This document shows positions 23,176 to 31,790 of a stretch of 64,000 bases of DNA, piece by piece. A program made the position numbers and the translations under genes. Source of the stretch: Hymenobacter cyanobacteriorum. Its GTDB lineage: Bacteria > Bacteroidota > Bacteroidia > Cytophagales > Hymenobacteraceae. Position 1 is the first letter of the stretch. Each line of letters begins with the position of its first letter. The stretch is taken from assembly GCF_022631375.1 (NCBI RefSeq), contig NZ_JALBGC010000002.1, positions 620,001 to 684,000 on the forward strand. The letters run 5' to 3'. The notes under the pieces were generated by a model. It searched no databases, had not been told where the DNA came from, and saw only the letters and a list, made by a program, of their open reading frames with translations.

Positions 23176-23718
23176 ATGATTCCCGAAAATTCCGACCAAA
23201 CCAACCCCACATTAACGCTGGCCGAGGCCCGCGCCCAGTTTATTCATCTCTGGGGCGTATCGGGCAGCAGCTGGGGCGTGAGTAAAACCCTGGCCCAGGT
23301 GCATGCCCTGTTGCTGGTGAGCCCGGCTGCGCTAAGCACCGAAGACATCATGGAGCAGCTCACCATTTCGCGCGGCAACGCCAGCATGACGGTGCGCGAG
23401 CTACTCGATTGGGGACTGGTATACAAAGAGCTACGACCCGGCGAACGCCGCGAATACTTCGTGGCCGAGAAGGACATGCTGCAGGTGACGCGCTGCATCA
23501 TCCGGGCGCGCAAGCGCCGCGAACTCGACCAGATAAAGCGCAGCCTCGACCAGTTGGCCGCCCTGCCCGGCGACCCCGCGGATGCCGAGTACCGGGCCTT
23601 TCACGCCACGCTCACCGACATCCAGCAGCTGGCCACCGTGTCCGACAAGCTCCTCACGCGCCTCATGCAGGCCGAAAAAAGCTGGTTCTGGGACAAGTTT
23701 CTGAAGCTGTTTATATAG
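23176..23718 (+). CDS. GbsR/MarR-family transcriptional regulator
   Basis: 180 aa from the ATG at 23176. A winged-helix DNA-binding domain is visible: LSTEDIMEQLTISRGNASMT (recognition helix) and the wing YKELRPGERREYFVAEKD. This is the GbsR-type arrangement with a helical C-terminal dimerisation part. In Bacteroidota such regulators sit with TIGR01777 epimerases and membrane proteins. It likely binds the 40-bp palindrome ahead of its own operon. Confidence 0.88.
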   Translation: MIPENSDQTNPTLTLAEARAQFIHLWGVSGSSWGVSKTLAQVHALLLVSPAALSTEDIMEQLTISRGNASMTVRELLDWGLVYKELRPGERREYFVAEKDMLQVTRCIIRARKRRELDQIKRSLDQLAALPGDPADAEYRAFHATLTDIQQLATVSDKLLTRLMQAEKSWFWDKFLKLFI

Positions 23719-23782
23719 CGACCCGTGCGGTCGCAGCCCGGCGGTCGGCTTGGCCGTTCTGTTCATTCTTGCCGTTTTAGCA

Positions 23783-24925
23783 ATGTTAACATCCGAGAAT
23801 CAACCCGAACCCACCGAGCCCGACCCCGCCGGAAACGACCCAGCCGCCGCCACCCCAGCCTTCGCGCAATTCCAAAACGCTACGCCGCTGCCACCCGGTG
23901 CTGAAGCATCGAATTTGCCGGATGAGGATGAGCCCAATAGTGCCTGGGGTTCGGCTTTGCTGGCCATTGTGGGCACCGCGCTGGTGGCCGGCGGGCTGGG
24001 CACGCTGCTGATGTGGCTGTCGCTGCGGCAGTACGAGTCCTACGGAGCCACGCTGTTTTGCCTGTCGCCCACCATTTGCAGTTTCGTGGCGGTGCTGCTC
24101 TACAAGCGCAACCAGCCCGGGCGGGCGGGCGGCATCTGGTCGGTTTCGTGGGCGGTAGTGGCCATTATGGCGGTGCTGGCTTCGATGCTGCTGCTGGTAT
24201 CGGCGAAGGGCGAGGGCATTATCTGCGTATTGATGGCGCTGCCTTTTGCCCTGATAATGGCGGTGATAGGTGGGTTTCTGGGGCAGGCCGTGGTTGAAAT
24301 GCGCGGCCCGCGCCGCCCATTGCCCGTGCTGGCCGTGGTGCTGCTGCTGTACCCGGCCGCCCAGGAATACGAGGTGCGCCACCCGGCTCCGGTGCTGCCC
24401 CGGCGCGTGCGCACGCAGCTGCTGGTGAATGCCCCGCCCGCCGCCGTGTGGGCCGTGTTGATGCGCCCCGTGGCGTATCCGGCCGCCAACAACTGGTTTC
24501 GGGCGGGCGTGGTGTACCCCACGCGCACGGCTTTCGCGCTCGATTCGGCTACCGGCCGGCGCACGCTGGTGTGCCGCTATTCGCAGGGCGTAGCCCGGCT
24601 GCCGGTGGTGGGCTGGGAGCCGGGCCGCAGCCTCACATTTGCCGTGCCGTCGCCCAGCATGCCCGCGCCCATGCGCGAACTCAGTCCGTACCCCGACGTG
24701 CACGCGCCGCACCTGCACGGGTTTTTCCAGGTCGACAGCGGCACGTTCCGGCTGCGGCCCCTGCCGGGCGGGCGCACGCTGCTCGAAGCCCGCACCGTTT
24801 ACCGCCACTCCATCGGCCCGCAGTTCTACTGGCAGCTCTGGAGCGACTACCTGCTCGATACCATGCACGGCCAGGTGCTGGCCACGCTGAAAGAACGGGC
24901 CGAAGCCAATTATACCCATAAATAA
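23783..24925 (+). CDS. Four-helix membrane protein with C-terminal SRPBCC-like domain
   Basis: 380 aa from the ATG at 23783; the upstream start at 23750 is less likely. A Pro/Ala/Glu-rich N-terminus is followed by four hydrophobic segments between residues about 55 and 205. The C-terminal ~170 residues (TQLLVNAPPAAVWAVLM..., FFQVDSGTFRLRPLPGGRTL) resemble the START/SRPBCC ligand-binding fold (polyketide cyclase-like). Related proteins are found beside GbsR regulators. The ligand is unknown; it is 1 bp from the next gene, so coexpressed. Confidence 0.75.
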   Translation: MLTSENQPEPTEPDPAGNDPAAATPAFAQFQNATPLPPGAEASNLPDEDEPNSAWGSALLAIVGTALVAGGLGTLLMWLSLRQYESYGATLFCLSPTICSFVAVLLYKRNQPGRAGGIWSVSWAVVAIMAVLASMLLLVSAKGEGIICVLMALPFALIMAVIGGFLGQAVVEMRGPRRPLPVLAVVLLLYPAAQEYEVRHPAPVLPRRVRTQLLVNAPPAAVWAVLMRPVAYPAANNWFRAGVVYPTRTAFALDSATGRRTLVCRYSQGVARLPVVGWEPGRSLTFAVPSPSMPAPMRELSPYPDVHAPHLHGFFQVDSGTFRLRPLPGGRTLLEARTVYRHSIGPQFYWQLWSDYLLDTMHGQVLATLKERAEANYTHK

Positions 24926-24926
24926 T

Positions 24927-25700
24927 ATGCTGATAGCGAATGAGCAAGTGAATGCTTGCGTGGCTCCGGTTGCGCCAACGTCTGGCGGCCCAGCGTATGC
25001 CTCGGCGCGAGTGCGGGCCTTGTTCGAAGCCATGGCACCCACTTATGGCTTTGCGCCCTGGCTTTCGGGTGGGCTTCTGGGCCGCTGGCGCCGGCAGCTG
25101 GTGGCTGAATTGCTTCCGCCAGCTGCCGGCCAGCCGGTGCTCATGGTCGACCTGATGGCTGGCGGGGCCGACTTGTGGCCGGCCTTGCGCCGCTACCTCG
25201 GAGCGAGCCTGCAACTCACCGCCGTCGATTTTTCGGCCTCGATGCTGGCCCGCGCCTGCCGGCACGCAGCTGGCCCCAAACTGACGCTACACCCCGCCGA
25301 TGCGCTGGCTACCGGCCTGCCAGCAGGCCGGGCGCACGCCGTTACCTGCGCCTTCGGCCTGAAAACCCTGGCCCCGGCTGACTACATCGCGCTGGCCCAC
25401 GAGGCGGCCCGACTGCTACAACCCGGCGGCCAGCTGGCTCTGCTCGAAGTAGTGCTGCCCGCGCGGGGCTGGCTGCGGCGGCTGTTGCCCGCATATCTGG
25501 ACTTGCTGATGCCGGTGATGCGGCGACTGTGCCCAGCTGCTGCCGTACACGCCGCGTTGGCCGGCTACCTCCGCCGGGGCCCCGACCTGGGGCAACTACG
25601 CCACGCCCTGCGGCAGGCTGGTTTTGGCGCGTTGCGGCAGCAGCAGCTGTGGCCCGGCTGCGCAGTGCTGCTCACGGCCGAACTGACCGGCGCGCGGTAG
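24927..25700 (+). CDS. Class I SAM-dependent methyltransferase, UbiE-like
   Basis: 257 aa; the ATG at 24927 follows the previous stop by 1 bp. Motifs: LFEAMAPTYGFAPWLSGG (UbiE-type N-terminus), VDLMAGGADLWPAL in place of the usual DxGxGxG, TAVDFSASMLARA, and FGLKTLAPADYIALAHEAAR. The motif I glycines are partly preserved. Membrane-lipid or quinone methylation is plausible; the substrate cannot be fixed. It is the last gene of the GbsR operon. Confidence 0.8.
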   Translation: MLIANEQVNACVAPVAPTSGGPAYASARVRALFEAMAPTYGFAPWLSGGLLGRWRRQLVAELLPPAAGQPVLMVDLMAGGADLWPALRRYLGASLQLTAVDFSASMLARACRHAAGPKLTLHPADALATGLPAGRAHAVTCAFGLKTLAPADYIALAHEAARLLQPGGQLALLEVVLPARGWLRRLLPAYLDLLMPVMRRLCPAAAVHAALAGYLRRGPDLGQLRHALRQAGFGALRQQQLWPGCAVLLTAELTGAR

Positions 25701-25733
25701 TAGCTTCGCCCGCGTTCTTCATCAGTTCTTTCT

Positions 25734-26711
25734 ATGTCAACCAAATCCCTTCCCGAACAAGCCCAAGCCGCGCTGCTAGGCCTCGCCGTGGGCGACGCCC
25801 TCGGCGTACCCGTTGAATTTGCGCCCCGCGCCGCCCGCCGACAAGACCCCGTTACCAGCATGCGCGCCTACGGTACCCACCGCCAGCCCGCCGGCACTTG
25901 GTCAGACGATTCTTCGCTCACCTTTTGCCTGGCCGAAACCCTGGCCCGCCCCGGCGGCCGCCACGGTGCGCCCGATTTGAGCGACTTTGCCCGGCGCAGC
26001 ATCAACTGGCTTTACCAATCGTACTGGACGGCTACAGGCGTAACCTTCGACGTGGGCAATGCCACTCGCGCCGCCATCGACCGCCTCCAACGCGGGGTTG
26101 AGCCGACCAAAGCCGGACCAAACTCCGAATACGACAACGGCAACGGCGCGCTCATGCGCATTTTGCCGCTGGCCTTTCACGATGTCTGGCGGGCTGAAAA
26201 GCTGGATTTGAACGCCGCCTGGACGCTTACTGAAAATGTGGCCAGCGTCACGCACGGCCACCCGCGCTCCACGCTGGGCTGCTTTCTGTATTTATTGGTA
26301 GCGCGGGGTTTGCTGGCTGGTCTGGCTCCGGCCGAAGCCTGTACGCAAATGCGAGAACTGGCAAATCCTTGGCTGGAAAATGGTAGCATTCCTGCAGTGG
26401 TGGAGGACAGACATTATGAAACTACGCTCAACGGCAAACTTTCTCAGCTGAAAGAAGACCAGATTTCATCCTCCGGCTACGTCGTCCACACCCTCGAAGC
26501 GGCCCTGTGGTGCCTGCTGAAACACGGCACCTACGCCGCCACCGTGCTGGCCGCCGTGAACCTCGGCGACGATACCGACACCACCGGAGCCGTGGCCGGC
26601 GGCCTCGCGGGCCTGGCCTACGGCGAGGCCGGCATCCCAGCCGAGTGGCTGGCCGTGCTGGCCCGCCGCGCCGACATTGAAGATTTGGCCCGGCGGCTGG
26701 CCAGCGAGTAG
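25734..26711 (+). CDS. ADP-ribosylglycohydrolase family protein
   Basis: 325 aa. ARH/DraG metal sites are present: GDALGVPVEF, TWSDDSSLTFCLAETL and, near the C-terminus, NLGDDTDTTGAVAGGLAGLA. These coordinate two Mg2+ ions and the enzyme removes ADP-ribose from proteins or small molecules. The next gene is a tyrosine phosphatase 30 bp downstream, a recurrent pairing that suggests joint handling of phosphate and ADP-ribose modification. Confidence 0.92.
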   Translation: MSTKSLPEQAQAALLGLAVGDALGVPVEFAPRAARRQDPVTSMRAYGTHRQPAGTWSDDSSLTFCLAETLARPGGRHGAPDLSDFARRSINWLYQSYWTATGVTFDVGNATRAAIDRLQRGVEPTKAGPNSEYDNGNGALMRILPLAFHDVWRAEKLDLNAAWTLTENVASVTHGHPRSTLGCFLYLLVARGLLAGLAPAEACTQMRELANPWLENGSIPAVVEDRHYETTLNGKLSQLKEDQISSSGYVVHTLEAALWCLLKHGTYAATVLAAVNLGDDTDTTGAVAGGLAGLAYGEAGIPAEWLAVLARRADIEDLARRLASE

Positions 26712-26741
26712 CACCTATCGTAAATTTTCTTACCTTCTACC

Positions 26742-27302
26742 ATGAATACTACTCCCACCCCCCGTCCGCTGCCCAACTCGTATTGGGCCACCCCCTTGCT
26801 GCTGGCCTCCGAGTACCCGGGAGCCAAGCTGGAAGCCGAAGCCGCCCACCGCCTCGACCTGCTCCTGGCCGCTGGCATCCGCGACTTCTACGACCTCACC
26901 GAGGCCACCGAGCCACTCGAACCCTACGAGGACTTGCTGCGCGCCCGCGCCGCCCACCTGGGCCTGGCTGCCGAGAGCGTGCGCTTCCGCCGCTTTCCCA
27001 TCCGCGATGTGAGCGTGCCCACGCCCAAACGGCTGGCCGAGGTGCTGGCTGCCATCGAAGACAGTGCCGCTGCTGGCCGGCGGGCCGTGGTGCATTGCTG
27101 GGGCGGCGTGGGCCGCACGGGCACCGTGGTGGGCTGCCACCTGCGCCAGCACTTCGGCCTGAGCGGCGACGAAGCCCTGGCCCGTATCGCCGAGGAGTGG
27201 AAGGGCGTGGAGAAAAGCCACCGCGTGGCCCGCTCACCCGAAACTGTCGAGCAGGCCGCCTACGTGCGCGCCTTCGAGCCGGTGCCGGCTGCCGTTGCAT
27301 AA
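26742..27302 (+). CDS. Dual-specificity/tyrosine phosphatase-like protein
   Basis: 186 aa. The catalytic P-loop is VHCWGGVGRTGT (Cys-x5-Arg), with an upstream general-acid Asp candidate in FPIRDVSVP. C-terminal SHRVARSPETVEQAAYVRAF is the usual helix. Such proteins may dephosphorylate proteins or ADP-ribose 1''-phosphate-type products. It is cotranscribed with the ADP-ribosylglycohydrolase. It ends at the start of a family E inverted repeat. Confidence 0.9.
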   Translation: MNTTPTPRPLPNSYWATPLLLASEYPGAKLEAEAAHRLDLLLAAGIRDFYDLTEATEPLEPYEDLLRARAAHLGLAAESVRFRRFPIRDVSVPTPKRLAEVLAAIEDSAAAGRRAVVHCWGGVGRTGTVVGCHLRQHFGLSGDEALARIAEEWKGVEKSHRVARSPETVEQAAYVRAFEPVPAAVA

Positions 27303-27388
27303 AAACGGTCCTTCCGACGCAGAAGGAAATTGAGCACCGTGCCACGACGGGTTCACCCAGCTTCCTCCTGCGTTGGAAAGACCGTTTT
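27302..27388. repeat. Inverted-repeat doublet, family E copy 1
   Basis: 31-bp arms (27302-27332 and 27358-27388), diverged by several mismatches, with the core CTTCCGACGCAGAAGGAA. It is related to the perfect copy at 33307. Confidence 0.85.
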
Positions 27389-27398
27389 ATTCAACTAG

Positions 27399-27893
27399 CT
27401 AGTTTACCGGCGTGGGTTCGGCGGGCGTTAGCTTCACACCCGTAAACTGCTGCGGATTAACCGCCGAGGCAATGGGCTCGATGCGCAGGCGCTTGTCGTA
27501 CTTGCTCACGTTGGCCAGCTTCAGCAGCGTGGCGTAGTCGGCCGTGTGGCCGCTTTTGGTTTTGATGAAGTAGCTGTTCACGCGCAGCGAGGCCGGGTCG
27601 TAGCTCACTTCCAGCGCCGTGGTATCGCGCCAGTAGGTGTAGAGGGCTTCGGTCATGCCGGTTTCCGACTGGCGGGGCGTGCGGTCGCGGTCGGGGCGAA
27701 CAGATTGACTTATCAACGGCCGGGCAATTTCATCGGCGTTCAGGCCCAGCAAAGCGGGCACGTCGAAGGCACGCTGCACTGCGGGCGCTGGCGGCGGGGC
27801 CATCGACACGGCCGGGGTTTCGGTGGCGGGGCGGTCGGTGCTGGCGCAGCTTAGCAGCAGAGCCAGCGGCAGGAGGGAGGCGTAACGTTTCAT
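27399..27893 (-). CDS. Lipoprotein of unknown function, 164 aa
   Basis: Signal MKRYASLLPLALLLSCAS with lipobox Cys at residue 16. A Pro/Ala/Thr linker is followed by a domain with TEALYTYWRDTTALEVSYD and VNSYFIKTKSGHTADYATLL. No family is recognised. The gene ends just beyond the family E repeat. Confidence 0.7.
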   Translation of the reverse strand: MKRYASLLPLALLLSCASTDRPATETPAVSMAPPPAPAVQRAFDVPALLGLNADEIARPLISQSVRPDRDRTPRQSETGMTEALYTYWRDTTALEVSYDPASLRVNSYFIKTKSGHTADYATLLKLANVSKYDKRLRIEPIASAVNPQQFTGVKLTPAEPTPVN

Positions 27894-27979
27894 AGGAATC
27901 GAGCCGTAAGAATGAAGTCCCTTGTACGCAGTTGCGCGCCCAAATGGCGAAATCCCCCTCTGATTCTCCCTTATCGGCC

Positions 27980-28465
27980 CTACGCGGGTAGGGTTAGCAG
28001 ACCGGCGATGCCTTTTACATTGAGCCGGGCAAACTTACGGATGCGGTCGAACCGGGCATCGGTTTCGGCCCATTCCTCATCGGGTGGCAGCGGGCGGGGA
28101 ATGTGGGTTTCGAGCAAGCCGAAAATAGACGCGGCAATATCGAAATAGCCCAGCAGCAGCAGGTAGAGCTGTTTTTTCTCCGCCTCCGAATAGCCCTTGG
28201 TCCGAATGGCCTTGGTGAGCGTATCGAGCTGGGCCGTTTCGTCGGTGTAAAGGTCGCGCAGGGTGTGGCGGCTGCGCCAGTATTCGGCCAGCGTCTCGGC
28301 CGGCACGCTGCCCGCCGAAAACGGAAAGTCAGCAGCAAAAGCCGAAGCCTTCAAAAAAGCCGTTTCGGCCGCGTAAAGCGGGGCCAGGTGCTTTTGCAGG
28401 CTGGCCCAGAGACCGGCCCGGGCGCGGTCGAAGCCCGGGGTGGCGGGCGTGTCGGGAGTATTCAT
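27980..28465 (-). CDS. Hypothetical helical protein, 161 aa
   Basis: An all-helical soluble protein with acidic patches; SEAEKKQLYLLLLGYFDIAA is a hydrophobic helix that may pack in a bundle rather than cross a membrane. No family is recognised. It is divergent from the DUF4112 gene. Confidence 0.65.
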   Translation of the reverse strand: MNTPDTPATPGFDRARAGLWASLQKHLAPLYAAETAFLKASAFAADFPFSAGSVPAETLAEYWRSRHTLRDLYTDETAQLDTLTKAIRTKGYSEAEKKQLYLLLLGYFDIAASIFGLLETHIPRPLPPDEEWAETDARFDRIRKFARLNVKGIAGLLTLPA

Positions 28466-28586
28466 AGCAATGCCGATAGAATTGCCGCAAAGCTACCCAA
28501 TCATCCCCGCGAAAAGCCATAAGCCCGTGCAGATGCCGGTTGCCTTTCCGCCGCCGTTGCCGTATGAGTCCTAAACTCCAATACCA

Positions 28587-29105
28587 ATGCCGCTTCGCCC
28601 CACCGCTGTCACTTCCGCCCCTTCTTTCGATGCCGACGAGCGGCTGCGCTGGGTCGAACGCGTGGCCCGCCTCATGGACAGCCAGTTCCGGTTGCCCGGC
28701 ACGCGCTTCCGCTTCGGGCTCGACCCACTGCTGGGCCTGCTGCCCATCGTGGGCGACCTCTCCACCACGGCGGTTTCGGTGGCGCTGCTGCTCACCATGC
28801 TGCGCCACGGGGCCAGCGGCGCAGTAGTGGTGCGCATGGCCCTCAACATCTTCCTCGACACCGTGATGGGCGGCATTCCCATTCTCGGCAACGTGTTCGA
28901 CTTTGCTTACAAAAGCAACGAGCGCAACGTGGCGCTGCTGCGCCGCCATTACGCCGAAGGCCGGCACAGCGGCAGCGGCCGGGGCCTGGTAGTGCTGTTG
29001 CTACTGGGGTTTGGGGTGGTGTTTGCGCTGGTAGCGTGGGGCAGCGTGGCGCTGCTGCGCTGGGGCTGGCATTATTTCGAAGCACATTCGACGACGGGAG
29101 GGTAG
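28587..29105 (+). CDS. DUF4112 membrane protein
   Basis: 172 aa. The DUF4112 core runs from RLMDSQFRLPGTRFRFGLDP through LLPIVGDLSTTAVSVALL to NVFDFAYKSNERN. Two or three hydrophobic segments mark it as an inner-membrane protein, and a final helix (VVLLLLGFGVVFALVAWG) follows a Gly/Ser linker. Function is unknown in the family. Confidence 0.88.
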   Translation: MPLRPTAVTSAPSFDADERLRWVERVARLMDSQFRLPGTRFRFGLDPLLGLLPIVGDLSTTAVSVALLLTMLRHGASGAVVVRMALNIFLDTVMGGIPILGNVFDFAYKSNERNVALLRRHYAEGRHSGSGRGLVVLLLLGFGVVFALVAWGSVALLRWGWHYFEAHSTTGG

Positions 29106-29149
29106 CCGCTCGCATAAGGCGATACCTGACACAGGTGTTTTTCAAGCAT

Positions 29150-29187
29150 AAAAAAAGGCCATTTCCGGAGAGGAAAGGGCCTTTTTT
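29150..29187 (-). terminator. Terminator after tRNA-Asp copy 1
   Basis: A stem of AAAAAAGGCC/GGGCCTTTTTT with inner ATTTCC/GGAAA, directly downstream of the tRNA on the minus strand. Confidence 0.85.
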
Positions 29188-29198
29188 ACAAACGGTAG

Positions 29199-29272
29199 CG
29201 GTCTGGACGGGACTCGAACCCGCGACCTCCGCCGTGACAGGGCGGCATTCTAACCAACTGAACTACCAAACC
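29199..29272 (-). tRNA. tRNA-Asp (GTC), copy 1
   Basis: 74 nt. Acceptor arms GGTTTGG/CCAGACC, D-loop AGTTCAGTTGGTT, anticodon stem-loop GCCGCCCTGTCACGGCGG with GTC, and T-loop GGTTCGAGTCC. No encoded CCA, as usual in this phylum. It is essentially identical to copy 2. Confidence 0.95.
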
Positions 29273-29398
29273 GTTTGTCTTGTGGAAAAGCCGTGTGCTC
29301 GTCCAAAGGTGATGCTGCAAAACAAGGTGACAAAATCTGGCCTTACAGTGTTGATGCTTATTCCAAAATCGGAAAAACCGAAACTGAAACAGGGAAAT

Positions 29399-29432
29399 AA
29401 AAAGGCCGTTTCCGTGCTGGAAACGGCCTTTT
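29399..29432 (-). terminator. Terminator after tRNA-Asp copy 2
   Basis: A perfect stem AAGGCCGTTTCC/GGAAACGGCCTT flanked by A- and T-runs, between the two tRNA genes. Confidence 0.88.
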
Positions 29433-29445
29433 CGACAAACAGTTG

Positions 29446-29519
29446 CGGTCTGGACGGGACTCGAACCCGCGACCTCCGCCGTGACAGGGCGGCATTCTAA
29501 CCAACTGAACTACCAAACC
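29446..29519 (-). tRNA. tRNA-Asp (GTC), copy 2
   Basis: 74 nt, same sequence and anticodon as the copy at 29199. A duplicate with its own terminator, so the two can be expressed independently. Confidence 0.95.
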
Positions 29520-29698
29520 GTTCGTCTCAAGTGGGAAAGCCGTGTGCTTTTCCGCTTTGGTGACACAAAGGTAGGGTAAAGAAATTGCGGCCCGCAAGGA
29601 TGGCGCCAATATTTTTCTCGAATTAACCCCGTTTTGGAGCTTGGGGGTTGTTTATCAGCCTGATTATTTTTCGCGCCCTATCGCAACGGCGGATGTTT

Positions 29699-29706
29699 TA
29701 CCTTTG
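29699..29706 (+). promoter_or_regulatory. Putative -7 box of accA
   Basis: TACCTTTG, a perfect TAnnTTTG match, 114 bp upstream of the accA ATG at 29821. Confidence 0.5.
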
Positions 29707-29820
29707 CCAACCGCCGTACCCACGGCATTTAGGGCCGGTAGTAGCGGGTATAAGTTCCGTTTAGACACTGCTACCCGTTATTTTCGCCTTCCCACTCACT
29801 TGCCAAGCCATTCGCCGCTC

Positions 29821-30768
29821 ATGCTTCTTGATTTTGAACAACCCATCGCCGCCCTCGAAGGCAAACTCCTCGAAATGCAGAAACTCGCCGCCGAGAGCGA
29901 CGTGGAAGTAGGTGAGGCCGTCGCGGCGCTGGAGAAACGCATCAAAGACCTTAAAAAGGAAACCTACGCCAACCTCACGCGCTGGCAGCGGGTGCAGCTC
30001 TCGCGCCACCCCGAGCGGCCGTATACGCTGGATTACATCGAGGGCATGGCCGAGAAGTTTGTGGAACTGCACGGCGACCGCACCGTGGGCGACGATAAGG
30101 CCATGGTGGGCGGCTTCGGCGAGATTGATGGGCAGACGGTCATGTTCATCGGCCAGCAAAAGGGCCACAACACCAAACAGCGCCAGTTTCGCAACTTCGG
30201 CATGCCTAACCCCGAGGGCTACCGCAAGGCTCTGCGCCTGATGAAGCTGGCCGAAAAATTCAACGTGCCGGTGGTGACGCTAATTGACACGCCCGGCGCT
30301 TTTCCGGGCCTCGAGGCTGAGGAACGGGGCCAAGGCGAGGCCATTGCCCGCAATCTCAAGGAGATGTTCATGCTGAAGGTGCCGGTTATCTGCGTCATCA
30401 TCGGCGAGGGCGCCAGCGGCGGGGCCCTGGGCATTGCCATCGGCGACCGGGTGCTGATGCTGGAAAACACCTGGTACTCGGTGATTTCGCCCGAGTCGTG
30501 CAGCAGCATCCTGTGGCGCTCGTGGGACTACAAGGAGCAGGCCGCCGAGGCCCTCAAGCTCACGGCGACGGATATGAAATCGGCCGGGCTGGTCGATGGC
30601 ATCGTGAAGGAGCCGCTGGGCGGGGCCCACACCGACCCCGAGCGCATGATTGAAACCCTGAAAACTACGCTGCTGAAGACGCTGAAGGAACTGGCCGCCA
30701 TTCCGGCCGAAGACCGGATTTCGCAGCGGATTGACAAGTTTTCGGCGATGGGCGTAGTGGTGGAGTAG
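29821..30768 (+). CDS. accA: Acetyl-CoA carboxylase carboxyltransferase subunit alpha
   Basis: 315 aa from the ATG at 29821; the longer frame starting at 29641 lacks coding character. AccA hallmarks: [75 protein letters not shown] and [15 protein letters not shown]. It forms the alpha2beta2 carboxyltransferase with AccD, making malonyl-CoA for fatty acid synthesis. It is a stand-alone gene, as is usual for accA in this phylum. A family I repeat follows directly after the stop. Confidence 0.97.
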   Translation: MLLDFEQPIAALEGKLLEMQKLAAESDVEVGEAVAALEKRIKDLKKETYANLTRWQRVQLSRHPERPYTLDYIEGMAEKFVELHGDRTVGDDKAMVGGFGEIDGQTVMFIGQQKGHNTKQRQFRNFGMPNPEGYRKALRLMKLAEKFNVPVVTLIDTPGAFPGLEAEERGQGEAIARNLKEMFMLKVPVICVIIGEGASGGALGIAIGDRVLMLENTWYSVISPESCSSILWRSWDYKEQAAEALKLTATDMKSAGLVDGIVKEPLGGAHTDPERMIETLKTTLLKTLKELAAIPAEDRISQRIDKFSAMGVVVE

Positions 30769-30881
30769 AAGTGTTGAATGTTGGGTTTTGAATGTTGAGT
30801 TTACCGTCGGCTTAACAAAGCTGAGGTGGGTCTCGCAGTCAAAAGCCCAACTCAACATTCAACATTCAAAACTCAACATTT
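30768..30881. repeat. Inverted-repeat doublet, family I
   Basis: Arms of about 34 bp built from TTGAATGTT/GAGTTT words (left 30768-30801, right about 30848-30881), imperfectly complementary. They lie between accA and the MBL-fold gene. Confidence 0.85.
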
Positions 30882-30887
30882 CAAAGA

Positions 30888-31736
30888 ATGACCATTCACA
30901 CCCTCGATACCGGCCTTTTCAAGCTCGACGGCGGCGCCATGTTTGGCGTGGTGCCCAAAAGCATGTGGCAGAAGCTGAACCCGCCCGACGCCAACAACAT
31001 GTGCACCTGGGCCATGCGCTGCCTGCTGATTGAGGACGGCGGCCGGCTGCTGCTCATCGACAACGGCATTGGCGACAAGCAGGACGAGAAGTTCCGCGGC
31101 CATTTCTATCTGCACGGCGATGATACGCTGGAGAAGTCTCTGCGCAAGCTGGGCTTTACCAGCGCTGATATTACCGACGTTTTCCTCACGCACCTGCACT
31201 TCGACCATTGCGGCGGCTCGGTGCAGCGCCGGCCCGATGGGGCGTTGCAGCTGGCGTTTCCGAACGCCACGTACTGGAGCAACGAGGCGCACTGGGACTG
31301 GGCCGTGACGCCCAACCCGCGCGAAAAGGCCAGCTTTCTGAAGGAGAATATTCTGCCGATTCAGGAAAGCGGGCACTTGCAGTTTGTGGACCTGCAACAG
31401 GGTGTGCCCGGTGCGCTGCCGCAGTTCCGCGAAATCATTCTGGCCGACGGGCACACCGAAAAGATGATGGTGCCGGTGATGGAATATAAAGGCCGCACGC
31501 TGGCTTTTATGGCCGATTTGCTGCCCAGCGCTGCGCACATTCCGCTGCCCTACGTGATGAGCTACGACGTGCGCCCGCTGCTCACCATGCCCGAAAAAGA
31601 GGCCGTGCTGCAACGCGCGGCGGCCGAAAACTGGGTGCTGCTGCTCGAGCACGACCCCACCAATGAGGCCTGCACGGTAGCGCTGACTGAAAAGGGTGTG
31701 CGCCTGGACCAAACGCTGCGGCTGGCGGATTTGTAA
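30888..31736 (+). CDS. MBL-fold metallo-hydrolase
   Basis: 282 aa. The metal motif HLHFDHCGGS (HxHxDH) is preceded by LLLIDNGIGDK and followed by further His ligands in LADGHTEKMMV and LLLEHDPTNEA. No signal peptide, so it is cytoplasmic. Related to quorum-quenching lactonases and glyoxalase II-like enzymes; the substrate cannot be predicted. It starts 6 bp after the repeat. Confidence 0.88.
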   Translation: MTIHTLDTGLFKLDGGAMFGVVPKSMWQKLNPPDANNMCTWAMRCLLIEDGGRLLLIDNGIGDKQDEKFRGHFYLHGDDTLEKSLRKLGFTSADITDVFLTHLHFDHCGGSVQRRPDGALQLAFPNATYWSNEAHWDWAVTPNPREKASFLKENILPIQESGHLQFVDLQQGVPGALPQFREIILADGHTEKMMVPVMEYKGRTLAFMADLLPSAAHIPLPYVMSYDVRPLLTMPEKEAVLQRAAAENWVLLLEHDPTNEACTVALTEKGVRLDQTLRLADL

Positions 31737-31790
31737 GGCCGGCAGATTGGCGGGAAACAACGTATCAGGACCAAATCCGATAACAAAAAC

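Noticed and set aside
29199..29519. Duplicated tRNA-Asp as an integration site of an element
   Set aside because: No integrase, direct att repeats beyond the tRNA itself or foreign cargo between the copies; a simple tandem duplication explains it.
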